A stretch of DNA of 64,000 nt from an uncultured bacterium (GTDB taxonomy: Bacteria > Cloacimonadota > Cloacimonadia > Cloacimonadales > Cloacimonadaceae). The notes beneath the pieces were generated by a model. That model saw nothing but the letters and a program-made list of their open reading frames with translations. It ran no database searches and was not told the origin of the DNA. This document shows, piece by piece, positions 55,350-63,617 of this stretch. The position numbers were made by a program, and so were the translations under genes. Every line of letters starts with the position of its first letter. Position 1 is the first letter of the stretch. The stretch lies in contig CALLHY010000011.1 in the NCBI GenBank assembly GCA_938009275.1, forward strand, positions 70,286 to 134,285, read 5' to 3'.

Positions 55350-56690
55350 ATGAAATACATAGTTTTACTTATAGCCATCCTGAGTTTTTCTCTGCTTAAT
55401 GCAGAGCTAAGCTACGTTCCCTACACAACCGTGGCAGAGGTATTCGGCTCTACTACCTGTGGCGGATGTGCCATATCATGGACAGGCATGCAGGAAGTTC
55501 ACACCCAAACTCACCCAGGTGAATTTGTAACCGCCAAGCTATACACCCAAAGCGGAGCATTCAGCACTCAAGAAGTGTTAGACCGTTTTGACTACTACGA
55601 AGTTTTTGGCATACCATCGGTTATGTTCAACGGCAAGATTCGTGTGGACGGCAGTGGAGATGGCATTGTGGATGGCAGCCGCTATCTGGAATCGCTGAAT
55701 CAATTCCGATATAGCTCCAGCCCTTTGAATGTAGAGATTAGTAACTTTACCACCAGCCCTGCCAACTTGAGTGGTAGAATCGTGATGGTATCGCCCACCG
55801 CCCAGATAAGCAATGCCAAAGTTGTTTACTACATTTTGGAAGATAACATCACCGACACCCAAACCAATGTAGTTCGTCGCATCATGTACGACGACTTCAA
55901 TTTAAGTGGTCAGCTAAATTCATTCACCTTTAGCAAGGACTTTGCCATCGATCCATCTTGGAATGTAGCTAATCTTTGGGCAATTGTTAGTGTTCAACTA
56001 GACAACAAGACCATCGTGCAGAGCGCTTCAACACTACCTCAGCCCACCTATCAGGTGCGTGGTGCCATGAATTGGAATCCGAACATAGTTGGCCCTGCCA
56101 ATTCTTTTTATTCCTCACAGCCCTTCTGGATTTTTAACACAGGTACGGCAGACAATTTCACCACAGTTATCGAAGTGGATTCCGCTCCTGATGACTGGTA
56201 TTTTAACTATTGCGACGAAGCAGGAAACTGCTATGTAGGAGATGTTCAGGTGCCCTTGTATCTCGGTGATGGCGAAGCTGTGCCCTTTCACCACAACATA
56301 ATCATCGGAAGCCCCGGTGTGGCATATTTCCGCTTTGTGATTTCTTCTCCCAACATCGGTAGCTACAGCATCCCCTTCCGCTACGCTGTGGAAGGAGTGG
56401 CAAATGATGATCCCACCATGTCGCCCGGTGCATTGCAGCTTGGTGCAATGTATCCCAATCCTGTTACTGCAAACGCCCGGATAGTGCTAAACAACAGCAA
56501 GAACCTCAATGATGCTGCCATAGACGTGTTTAACCTGAAAGGACAGAAAGTGCAAAGCATTATTGCAAAACTCAATCAAGGTGATAACCTTATTGATTTC
56601 CAGCCCAATAGTGCTTTGTCCAATGGCATATATTTCTATCGTCTATCTGGCACGAACCATACCCCCAGAAAGTTTATCCTGATGAGATAG
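55350..56690 (+). CDS. Omp28-like secreted thioredoxin-fold protein with type IX-like sorting domain
   Basis: 446 residues. Signal peptide 'MKYIVLLIAILSFSLLNA', thioredoxin-like Omp28 domain with 'TTCGGCAISW' (C37, C40) and 'VFGIPSVMFNGKIRVDG' (cis-Pro region), a central beta-sandwich, and a C-terminal sorting domain ('YPNPVTANARI...NGIYFYRLSGTNHTPRKFILMR'). It is probably secreted across the outer membrane. It ends the DsbD-lipoprotein-TlpA-barrel group and is followed by a terminator, so it may be the final thiol-active cargo. Confidence 0.85.
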   Translation: MKYIVLLIAILSFSLLNAELSYVPYTTVAEVFGSTTCGGCAISWTGMQEVHTQTHPGEFVTAKLYTQSGAFSTQEVLDRFDYYEVFGIPSVMFNGKIRVDGSGDGIVDGSRYLESLNQFRYSSSPLNVEISNFTTSPANLSGRIVMVSPTAQISNAKVVYYILEDNITDTQTNVVRRIMYDDFNLSGQLNSFTFSKDFAIDPSWNVANLWAIVSVQLDNKTIVQSASTLPQPTYQVRGAMNWNPNIVGPANSFYSSQPFWIFNTGTADNFTTVIEVDSAPDDWYFNYCDEAGNCYVGDVQVPLYLGDGEAVPFHHNIIIGSPGVAYFRFVISSPNIGSYSIPFRYAVEGVANDDPTMSPGALQLGAMYPNPVTANARIVLNNSKNLNDAAIDVFNLKGQKVQSIIAKLNQGDNLIDFQPNSALSNGIYFYRLSGTNHTPRKFILMR

Positions 56691-56714
56691 TATAACGCCT
56701 TAACAGGCGTACCT

Positions 56715-56755
56715 AAGTGGAAGCTTCATCATGAAACTTCCACTTTTCTCTTTTT
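56715..56755 (+). terminator. Intrinsic terminator of the thiol-disulfide operon
   Basis: AAGTGGAAG (56715-56723) pairs with CTTCCACTT (56737-56745) and is followed by TTCTCTTTTT. It lies 25 nt past the stop of the Omp28-like gene. Confidence 0.9.
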
Positions 56756-56794
56756 GCTTGACTTCAAAGAGCCCGTTCCTGAATTTTGTTTACT

Positions 56795-57763
56795 ATGAGA
56801 AATATAAAGATTATTGGCATCGAATACACACTTTGGCTATACATATTTGCATGTATTAGCTGGTTTTGTCTGCGCATTTGGGACATCAGCGTACCAGCCT
56901 ATTGGGTGCTAGCACTACCATTGCTGTTCGCCGCACTGCTGCTGCGGGTTAAAGGCAATCTCGGCAGACAGATTGTTACTCCCGTTGAAGGCAGAAAGTT
57001 TTGGAAGTATGAGCTGGGGCTTGGCATTTTGGTTAGCTTGGTGATGGCATGGGTGATTGTGGAAGTAAAGCCCGTGGCGTTCTTTACCCAGGCGGCAAAT
57101 ACAGGCTCTATCCTTAGCGGTATCTTCAATCCCAATCCCCAGGAACTGGTTCCCATGCTGGCAGCTTTGATGGAAACCATTTATCTGGCATTATTGGCTA
57201 CCGTGTTTGCCATTCCTTTTGCCTTTGTGCTTTCCTTTTTTGCAGCTAAAAACCTGATGTTTGGCTCTATCTCGGGCAAGGCTGTGTATGTGTTTATCCG
57301 CACTATCTCCACCATCTTCCGCAGCATAGAAGCCATTGTGTGGGCTATTATCTTCTGCGTTTGGGTGGGCATTGGCCCCTTTGCGGGGATGCTGGCATTG
57401 TGGATTCATTCCATCGCCTCACTAATAAAGCTGTATAGCGAGCAGATAGAAAACATCGATCCCGGCCCTGTGGAAGCTATAAAAGCCACAGGAGCATCCA
57501 CCCTCCAAGTATGGCGTTATGCAGTAGCACCGCAGATACTTGCGCCCTATCTTGCCTTCACCATCTACCGCTGGGATATAAACGTGCGCATGGCTACCAT
57601 CGTGGGTTTTGTGGGCGGTGGCGGTATAGGCCTGGCCCTGTATCAGCAGCAACAAATGCTTGCCTGGCGCAATGTGGGGCTTATAATGTGGTTAATAGCC
57701 CTGGTGGTGTGGATTATGGATATGTTCAGCGGCTATATCCGCACCAGATTGATAACAAATTAG
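56795..57763 (+). CDS. PhnE-like ABC transporter permease (orphan)
   Basis: 322 residues, six membrane helices. The permease 'EAA' loop is 'VEAIKATGASTLQVWRYAVAP' and the family C-terminus 'NVRMATIVGFVGGGGIGLAL' is typical of PhnE (phosphonate/phosphate-type uptake). The usual PhnC ATPase and PhnD binding protein are not adjacent, so partners must be elsewhere or the protein has another role. No ribosome site precedes ATG 56795; CTTGACT at 56757-56763 with AATTTT 18 nt later would place the transcript start at or just before the ATG (leaderless). A TTG 9 nt upstream is an alternative start. Confidence 0.8.
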   Translation: MRNIKIIGIEYTLWLYIFACISWFCLRIWDISVPAYWVLALPLLFAALLLRVKGNLGRQIVTPVEGRKFWKYELGLGILVSLVMAWVIVEVKPVAFFTQAANTGSILSGIFNPNPQELVPMLAALMETIYLALLATVFAIPFAFVLSFFAAKNLMFGSISGKAVYVFIRTISTIFRSIEAIVWAIIFCVWVGIGPFAGMLALWIHSIASLIKLYSEQIENIDPGPVEAIKATGASTLQVWRYAVAPQILAPYLAFTIYRWDINVRMATIVGFVGGGGIGLALYQQQQMLAWRNVGLIMWLIALVVWIMDMFSGYIRTRLITN

Positions 57764-57772
57764 AGGATGATA

Positions 57773-59083
57773 ATGGCTAACTATAACCCTGTAGAAATAC
57801 TACTTAAGAAACGGGATGGCATAACGCTGAGCCCGGAAGAAATATCTGCCTTTGTTAATGGCTATCTGAATGGAAGCATTGCCGAATATCAAATGAGCGC
57901 ACTGCTAATGGCATGCTATTTTCAGGGCCTGGCAAAGGACGAAATTGCCGCGCTAACCAAATGCTACATAGACTCCGGCAAAAGCATTGAGTTCGATGCC
58001 AAACTGCCTGTTGCAGACAAGCATTCCACCGGCGGCGTGGGCGACAAGATTAGCCTGATGCTGGCTCCCATTGCCGCAGCCTTGGGGCTGTATGTGCCTA
58101 TGATCTCGGGCAGAGGCCTTGGCCACACCGGCGGAACCCTGGACAAGCTGGAATCCATTCCCGGCTTCACCACCGGCTATAGCATGGAAAATTTTAAGGC
58201 TATGGTGCTAAAGCACGGCTATGCGCTGGTTGGTCAGTCGCAAGAGCTTGTTCCCGCCGATAAGCGCATCTATGCCCTGCGTGACGTTACCGCCACGGTA
58301 GAAAGCCCGGGCCTGATAACCGCCAGCATTATGAGCAAAAAGATTGCAGAAGGTGCCAAACATCTGGTAATTGACCTCAAAATTGGCAGCGGTGCCTTTA
58401 TGCCCAATCTGCGCCGTGCCAAAGAACTGGCAGAGCATCTGATGTTTACCGGCAAAAGCTTTGGCCAAAAGGTCTGCGTAGTGTTTTCGAACATGAATTC
58501 ACCGCTTGGTAATGCCGTGGGCAACTCTCTGGAAATGATAGAGGCTATTGAATACCTGAAGGGTAATTACCTGCCCGACACCTATGAGCTTACCACCGCT
58601 CTAACCGCGCAAATGCTTATCAGCGCAGAGCTTGCTAACGACTTTTATCACGCTAAAACCATGATTGACTCCGTGGTTGCCAGTGGAGAAGCATTGGAGA
58701 AGTTCCGCGAGATAATAGCAGTACAGGGTGGTAATCCTAATGTTATAAACGATTATTCACTGTTTGCGCAAGCCGGGGCGAAAGTACCTATTATTGCCGC
58801 TTCCGGTGGTTATGTGCATGCCATAGACAGCCGGGCTATCGGCTATGCTCTGGTTCGCATCAAAGCAGGACGCATGAAGGTTTCGGACATTATAGACTAC
58901 GCTGCCGGAGCGCTGCTATATCACAAGATTGGCGACCAGGTGAACAAAGGCGATAAGATCGGCGAAGTACATGCTGCCACCGCTGTACAGGCAGAGGAAG
59001 TAGCAGCCATGATCATGAAAGCTTACAAGATAAACGAAATACCCAAGGCCAGGGAAGATTTGATCTTCGAGATAGCCACCTAA
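57773..59083 (+). CDS. Pyrimidine-nucleoside (thymidine) phosphorylase
   Basis: 436 residues. Family motifs: 'ADKHSTGGVGDKISLMLAPI', 'GRGLGHTGGTLDKLESIPGF' and 'KIGSGAFMPNL', with the C-terminal 'VNKGDKIGEVHAA' domain. Cleaves pyrimidine nucleosides with phosphate to base and (deoxy)ribose-1-phosphate; Pdp and DeoA types are hard to separate by eye. GAGG is 5 nt before the ATG at 57773; another ATG 6 nt upstream overlaps the site. Nine bases after the PhnE-like gene, so probably co-transcribed. Confidence 0.9.
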   Translation: MANYNPVEILLKKRDGITLSPEEISAFVNGYLNGSIAEYQMSALLMACYFQGLAKDEIAALTKCYIDSGKSIEFDAKLPVADKHSTGGVGDKISLMLAPIAAALGLYVPMISGRGLGHTGGTLDKLESIPGFTTGYSMENFKAMVLKHGYALVGQSQELVPADKRIYALRDVTATVESPGLITASIMSKKIAEGAKHLVIDLKIGSGAFMPNLRRAKELAEHLMFTGKSFGQKVCVVFSNMNSPLGNAVGNSLEMIEAIEYLKGNYLPDTYELTTALTAQMLISAELANDFYHAKTMIDSVVASGEALEKFREIIAVQGGNPNVINDYSLFAQAGAKVPIIAASGGYVHAIDSRAIGYALVRIKAGRMKVSDIIDYAAGALLYHKIGDQVNKGDKIGEVHAATAVQAEEVAAMIMKAYKINEIPKAREDLIFEIAT

Positions 59084-59095
59084 CAAGGACTTTAC

Positions 59096-60823
59096 ATGGA
59101 TACAATCAGCGAACACCAACTATTCATATTCCTGATTCAATTTGCGCTGCTGCTTGGTGCTTGCAAGGTTGTGGGCTACTTTCTGGAAAAGATAAAGCAG
59201 CCAACCATAACCGGCGATGTGCTGGTGGGTTTGCTGCTTGGTCCTGCCGTCTTTGGACGCTATGCCCCGGAGTGGCAAAGCTTTCTGTTTCCTGCGGACA
59301 AAGTGCAATGGGCGATGCTGGGCACAGTGGCGTGGTTTGGCAATTTGTTCCTGCTGATGGAAACCGGACTGGAGATAAACTTCTCTAAGGTATGGAAACA
59401 GCGCGGCGAAGCCTTAAAACTCTGTTTTGCGGATTTGATAATCCCCATTGTGCTATGCTTCCTGCCCTTCTATTTGCTGCCCGATTACTACTTGGTAGAC
59501 CCCTCTCAGAGGTTCCTGTTTGCCCTGTTTATCGCCTCAATAATGACCATTAGTGCCCTGCCGGTTGCCATTCGCGGCTTGCAGGATTTGGGCATCCTGA
59601 AAACAGATATGGGCTTTTTGATTGTATCGGCTTTAACCCTAAACGACATTGTAGGCTGGGTGATGTTTACCATCATCCTGGGTGTGTTTGCCCACAGCGG
59701 AGTGGAATATGGCTTTATACTAAAGCTTATAGCCCTAACTCTTGCTTTCACGCTATTCAGCCTTACCGTGATGAAAAGATTGGTGGATAAGGCAGTAAGC
59801 CTTATTCACACCAAAATCGGCCCCGAAACCGGCTATAAAACAACCTTCATTGTGATATTGGGCATGCTGTTTGGCGCGGTAACCCTGCAAATAGGCATTC
59901 ATTCGCTGTTTGGATTCTTCATTGCCGGCATCGTGGTGGGTGAAGCCAGGCACATCTCCGAAAAGGACAGGCAAACCATTCACCGCATGGTGTATTCTAT
60001 CTTTGTGCCCATATTCTTTGCCAAGATCGGCTTACAGATAGATATTCTGGCAAATCTGGATATCTTCCTGGTTAGCCTCATTACCCTGTTAGGAGTAGGT
60101 TCGCGATTTTTTGGTGCGTATGTGGGTGCGAAATGGGCGAAGCAAAAGAAGGCAAATCTGGTTAGTATCGCTATTTCCCATACGGCTGGCGGAGAAATGC
60201 ATATCGTTGTTGCTATGCTGGCCTATTCTGCCAGGCTGATTAACGAAACTGTCTTTGTTAGCGTGGTAGCAGCATCCATCTTTTCCACCATCATCTTCGG
60301 CCCCTGGCTGTCTTTCACCCTGCGTAAACTGCGTAAGGATTTGCTGAACTTCCTGTTCGATAAACAAAGCGTTATCTTCGACAACCGCTCCAAAACCAAG
60401 GATGAACTGCTAATAAGTCTACTTGCCACTGCTGCCCCGCACATTGGCTTTAAGGAAAGCATATTAAGAACAGAAGTATTTGCCCGCGAAGAACAGATGA
60501 GCACCGCCGTGGGACGAGGAGTAGCCTTTCCCCACGCGCATCTGGACGGCCTGGATAACGCCAAACTATTCGTGGTTAAGCCATCCAAAGGCATTGAGTG
60601 GGATAGCCCGGATGGAGAAAGCGTGAAATTGGTGTTTTTAATTTTAAGCCCTGCTGAAACTCCCGAGGCTCAATTGAAATTAATGCAAACTCTTTCCGCA
60701 ACCGTGCGTAATCCTAAACACCTGGAAAAGCTAATACATAGCGATGATGCCAGTAAGATATACAGATTGCTGAAAGCTCAGATTGCCGAGTGTGATAACT
60801 GCCTGATTCCCGGTAGTGCATAA
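59096..60823 (+). CDS. Cation:proton antiporter fused to a PTS EIIA-type domain
   Basis: 575 residues. About 12 membrane helices of the CPA2/NhaP type over residues 1-415 ('KIKQPTITGDVLVGLLLGPAVFG', 'SALTLNDIVGWVMF', 'FGFFIAGIVVG'), then a cytoplasmic PTS EIIA type 2 domain (about 430-570). The phospho-accepting His is His480 in 'GVAFPHAHLDG'. In other bacteria such fusions link ion exchange to PTS phosphorylation state; that link is inference here. It is 12 nt after the phosphorylase gene. Confidence 0.88.
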   Translation: MDTISEHQLFIFLIQFALLLGACKVVGYFLEKIKQPTITGDVLVGLLLGPAVFGRYAPEWQSFLFPADKVQWAMLGTVAWFGNLFLLMETGLEINFSKVWKQRGEALKLCFADLIIPIVLCFLPFYLLPDYYLVDPSQRFLFALFIASIMTISALPVAIRGLQDLGILKTDMGFLIVSALTLNDIVGWVMFTIILGVFAHSGVEYGFILKLIALTLAFTLFSLTVMKRLVDKAVSLIHTKIGPETGYKTTFIVILGMLFGAVTLQIGIHSLFGFFIAGIVVGEARHISEKDRQTIHRMVYSIFVPIFFAKIGLQIDILANLDIFLVSLITLLGVGSRFFGAYVGAKWAKQKKANLVSIAISHTAGGEMHIVVAMLAYSARLINETVFVSVVAASIFSTIIFGPWLSFTLRKLRKDLLNFLFDKQSVIFDNRSKTKDELLISLLATAAPHIGFKESILRTEVFAREEQMSTAVGRGVAFPHAHLDGLDNAKLFVVKPSKGIEWDSPDGESVKLVFLILSPAETPEAQLKLMQTLSATVRNPKHLEKLIHSDDASKIYRLLKAQIAECDNCLIPGSA

Positions 60824-60831
60824 TTTTCTGA

Positions 60832-60860
60832 TTGACAGTTTTAGCACTATTTAAGACTTT
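60832..60860 (+). promoter_or_regulatory. Candidate promoter of tRNA-Asn
   Basis: TTGACA (60832-60837), 17-nt spacer, GACTTT (60855-60860), with the mature tRNA beginning 16 nt later. The -35 box is perfect; the -10 is weak. Confidence 0.4.
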
Positions 60861-60875
60861 GCTCTCACTAAGTGT

Positions 60876-60950
60876 TCCGAAATAGCTCAGCGGTAGAGCG
60901 GGTGGCTGTTAACCACTAGGTCGGGGGTTCGAATCCCTCTTTCGGAGCCA
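60876..60950 (+). tRNA. tRNA-Asn (GTT)
   Basis: 75 nt including an encoded CCA. Acceptor TCCGAAA/TTTCGGA, D arm GCTC-AGCGGTA-GAGC, anticodon loop CTGTTAA with GTT at 908-910 of kilobase 60 (60908-60910), T arm with TTCGAAT loop, discriminator G. A T8 run follows at 60952. Confidence 0.95.
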
Positions 60951-61530
60951 CTTTTTTTTGCCCACAATTTTGTTGCGCTATCCTCACTCCAGCACCCCAG
61001 AACGTATTTCCTGCATGCTTGGTTTTGACTTACAATTTGCCCCAGCTCTCGCACTCCAGAGCTTCCACGCATTACAAGACACGCAACGCAGCATCAAAGC
61101 CTTATCCCTCTAGCAAATTGTGAGTTAAAACATGAACAAACAAAAGCATGAGTAGCCTGCTCTGTGAGTTAACCAAATGAAGTAGTAATACTGAACTCGT
61201 TTTGTATCCCACTTTCGAAGTATACGACATAAAGCACTGAATCAGTACTCGTTGTGCATCCTGGTTTCTTCGTTTTAACCACGAAACGACATTAGTAAGC
61301 TTCTTGCTGGTCTGGCTTGCGTAGGAAAAGCAGCATTGATAGCAGAAAAAGTTGCCTTTACACTTTGTCGTTTAGGGGTCAAAATATCTGAAGGGAAAGA
61401 GTGTTTCATTTTCTATGTGTCGTTAGGGGTCAAAACAAGAATCTATTTTTACCCTATTGCGGATGAATTTAACACTTTTTTGCTTTACAAGTTTTGAACA
61501 CCTGATTCTGTGGTTGTGGGAGAAAATTTC
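60951..61530. other. Non-coding region between tRNA-Asn and the sigma-like gene
   Basis: No gene recognised. It contains a widely spaced inverted repeat (61028-61040 ACTTACAATTTGC against 61113-61125 GCAAATTGTGAGT, one mismatch), and a direct repeat pair at 61366-61384 and 61418-61435. A tRNA gene next to such repeats can mark a past integration site, but no integrase or att duplication of the tRNA end was found. Confidence 0.5.
61366..61435. repeat. Two direct repeats TGTCGTTTAGGGGTCAAAA
   Basis: Copies at 61366-61384 and 61418-61435 (the second lacks one T), 52 nt apart, about 100-165 nt upstream of the sigma-like gene. They could be binding sites for a regulator or the remains of a short mobile element. 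Confidence 0.65.
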
Positions 61531-62628
61531 ATGCTACCAGAACTACGAGAAAGCAAGCTGTATCAGTCGCGAATGTATCGCAATGTGCAGAAGATGGTTA
61601 CCACGAGTGTTAGCTCGCGGATACCCCACAGCACCCTTGCGAAGGACATAGCCAACAGCGTTCTGCTTAGCTTTATCAAGGAAGATGCGGAAGTGGCAAA
61701 CTTGCAAACTTGGGTTAGCACCAAGATCGAGCAAGCCACAGAAACGCATATGTCCGATCTGTGGCAATATTGTTTCTCCTATGCGTTGATGCTGCTTAAA
61801 AACGAGGATGATGCTCAGGAAATAAGCCAAATGGTGATGATTGCCCTGCTAAAATCCCAACAACCGGTAACCTTCGTTAAAGCCTGGTTAAAATCCGCGG
61901 TTAACAAGCAAGCAATGCTTTACTTGAAGCTGAAAAACAGGGATAGTGCACTATGTGCCTCTTTGGTAAACGAGATCAAGACCCAGAGAGAACCTGCCCC
62001 CGCCAACGATAAAGAGCTTGATAAACAACTGAACGACATAATGCTACGCAAGCTGCTAAGCAAGGAAGATTACCTAACATACACCGAGATAAAAAACCAT
62101 AAATCCTTGAAACACTATGCGCAGGCAAACAGCATCAGTTACCCCAAAGCTCGTGAAACAAAGCACCGCATCTACACAAACCTTAGGGCAAGCTACTTAA
62201 AAAAACAAGGTTGGGCAGACACACCGGACATTCTGGATTACCGCCAGATGGTGAACATCAAACGCTTTTTGGAAACCTTGCTAACCCATGCCCTATCCGG
62301 AGACTTCTCCCGTGTTTTTCACTATGCAGATAAAGCAATGAAGCCAAAATTGGCTCAAAACTTTGGCAGTTTTCAACAAATATCCGATTGGGGTATTCAC
62401 ATGAACTCCAGCGGGAGCTTTGATGTGTATGTAATAGACCTTACGGATGAAGAATACCCCATAACCGTGAACCTGACCATTACTTTGAACAAAGCAAATT
62501 ACATAAAAATAACAGACTGCAGTAGTATGCAATTAATGGGCATAATTTCTGAAGAATTACTGGGACCCCTACCCCTGGATAAAGGACGTTGCACCCTTAG
62601 TTTAGACCAACTCAAGTGCTACTGCTAA
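61531..62628 (+). CDS. Sigma-70-family (ECF-like) protein with an unrecognised C-terminal domain
   Basis: 365 residues. A region 2-like helix bundle lies at about 78-132 ('YALMLLKNEDDAQEISQMVM', comparable to the core-binding 'NxxDAEDxxQE' of ECF factors) and a region 4-like helix-turn-helix at about 177-222 ('SKEDYLTYTEIKNHKSLKHY' then 'SYPKARETKHRIY'). Unlike ordinary ECF factors it has a 65-residue N-terminal extension and about 130 further residues after region 4 ('NIKRFLETLLTHALSGDFS', 'YPITVNLTITLNKANYIKI'), which I do not recognise. Conservation to sigma factors is weak, so a non-sigma regulator is possible. ATG at 61531 has GGGAG 8 nt upstream. Confidence 0.6.
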   Translation: MLPELRESKLYQSRMYRNVQKMVTTSVSSRIPHSTLAKDIANSVLLSFIKEDAEVANLQTWVSTKIEQATETHMSDLWQYCFSYALMLLKNEDDAQEISQMVMIALLKSQQPVTFVKAWLKSAVNKQAMLYLKLKNRDSALCASLVNEIKTQREPAPANDKELDKQLNDIMLRKLLSKEDYLTYTEIKNHKSLKHYAQANSISYPKARETKHRIYTNLRASYLKKQGWADTPDILDYRQMVNIKRFLETLLTHALSGDFSRVFHYADKAMKPKLAQNFGSFQQISDWGIHMNSSGSFDVYVIDLTDEEYPITVNLTITLNKANYIKITDCSSMQLMGIISEELLGPLPLDKGRCTLSLDQLKCYC

Positions 62629-62721
62629 AATTTTATCCCCCTATTTAACAGCATTTTACAGAGATTCTGGTTAACACTTTTCCAAAAGCGGAACTAATCT
62701 ATAAAAAACTGGAGTTCCGAA

Positions 62722-62928
62722 ATGAAAAAGTTACTTATGATATCTCTGCTTCTGCAGATTCTGATTGCCCCCATCGCCATGTATGCCACCACCATCGAAT
62801 CCATCGATGTTAAAAGCCTCCCAACTTATACAGGCGACCCCAATGATCCCGAAATCACCGTGGTTTACGATGGTACAAACTATATTATCGTCTGCATCAA
62901 AGGCAAGTATTACGTAATTAAGAAATAA
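62722..62928 (+). CDS. Small secreted protein of unknown function
   Basis: 68 residues: signal peptide 'MKKLLMISLLLQILIAPIAM' with cleavage near 'YATT', then about 45 mature residues ('LPTYTGDPNDPEITVVYD', 'YIIVCIKGKYYVIKK'). GGAG lies 7 nt before the ATG. The clear signal peptide, good ribosome site and its place 93 nt after the sigma-like gene support a real gene. No family recognised. Confidence 0.6.
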   Translation: MKKLLMISLLLQILIAPIAMYATTIESIDVKSLPTYTGDPNDPEITVVYDGTNYIIVCIKGKYYVIKK

Positions 62929-62952
62929 GTCCGCCAGGACAAGGGGAAAACC

Positions 62953-63141
62953 ATGAGTCAACAACACACCTGCAAATCCCACACCAGCATGTCTGACCTG
63001 ATGGATGGACAGCTAATCGCCCAGTACATCAATTCCGACATCAACAGCGAGTGCTATGTTCAGGCAAAACAGGAATTAGAAAAACGCCGTTATCGCCTGG
63101 AACAGATTATCCTGCAAACGAACAAAAAGGGCAAGAAATAG
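62953..63141 (+). CDS. Small charged cytoplasmic protein of unknown function
   Basis: 62 residues, hydrophilic and mainly helical ('CYVQAKQELEKRRYRLEQII'), Lys-rich at the C-terminus, with Cys and His at the N-terminus ('HTCKSH'). AGGGG lies about 7 nt upstream of the ATG. It starts 24 nt after the small secreted protein gene, so these two and the sigma-like gene probably form one transcription unit. Confidence 0.5.
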   Translation: MSQQHTCKSHTSMSDLMDGQLIAQYINSDINSECYVQAKQELEKRRYRLEQIILQTNKKGKK

Positions 63142-63253
63142 CGAGGAATATAGGCGGAAGAACATTAAACGTTATGAGTTAAGCGTTAGACGTTAGACGT
63201 TTAACTAAGGGGAAACACAAGACATCTAGACCCAGGAAGAGGGCATTCTATTG

Positions 63254-63319
63254 CCTGGGGCGTAAGCTTCAGGATTAATGGAGGATCGGTATCCCATACC
63301 CTAAGGCGCAAGCCTCAGG
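63254..63319. repeat. Two REP-like hairpins (CCTGAGGC-loop-GCCTCAGG type)
   Basis: 63254-63273 (CCTGGGGC GTAA GCTTCAGG, with G-T pairs) and 63300-63319 (CCTAAGGC GCAA GCCTCAGG, one mismatch). Both share the stem of the perfect copy at 63814-63833. Confidence 0.7.
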
Positions 63320-63407
63320 TATATAAAATCCAAGCCTACCCCTCCGTCATTCCAGATTTGGTCTGGAATCAAGCCCACATTACTTTATCACCAACTGCAC
63401 CCACAGC

Positions 63408-63465
63408 ACTTACTTAACATACTTACTTAACACTTACTTACAGCACTTACTTAAGACTTACTTAA
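63408..63465. repeat. Five interrupted copies of ACTTACTTAA
   Basis: Copies start at 63408, 63421, 63432 (one base short), 63445 and 63456, separated by one to four bases. Confidence 0.8.
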
Positions 63466-63511
63466 ATTACCTCTTTGTTCTTGCTTGCTCCAAGTCGTTT
63501 ATCATGTGTTA

Positions 63512-63560
63512 ATCCCCTCTTAATCAAGCGTTAATAGTTAACGCTTGATTAAGGGGGGAT
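63512..63560. repeat. Palindrome with 23-nt arms and 3-nt loop
   Basis: ATCCCCTCTTAATCAAGCGTTAA region (63512-63534) pairs with 63538-63560 with one mismatch around TAG. The core TTAATCAAGCGTTAA is perfect. No T-run follows. Confidence 0.85.
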
Positions 63561-63617
63561 AATGGGATAATAGACGCACTTTAGCAAGGAAGAAAATGTG
63601 ACATAGAAGCCGTGTCG

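Noticed and set aside
60887..61072. Minus-strand frame encoding '...SERGIRTPDLVVNSHPLYR'
   Set aside because: It is antisense to tRNA-Asn; this peptide is a well-known false translation of tRNA genes.
60951..61530. Integrated element at tRNA-Asn
   Set aside because: No duplicated tRNA 3' end, integrase or cargo was found; only an inverted and a direct repeat are present.
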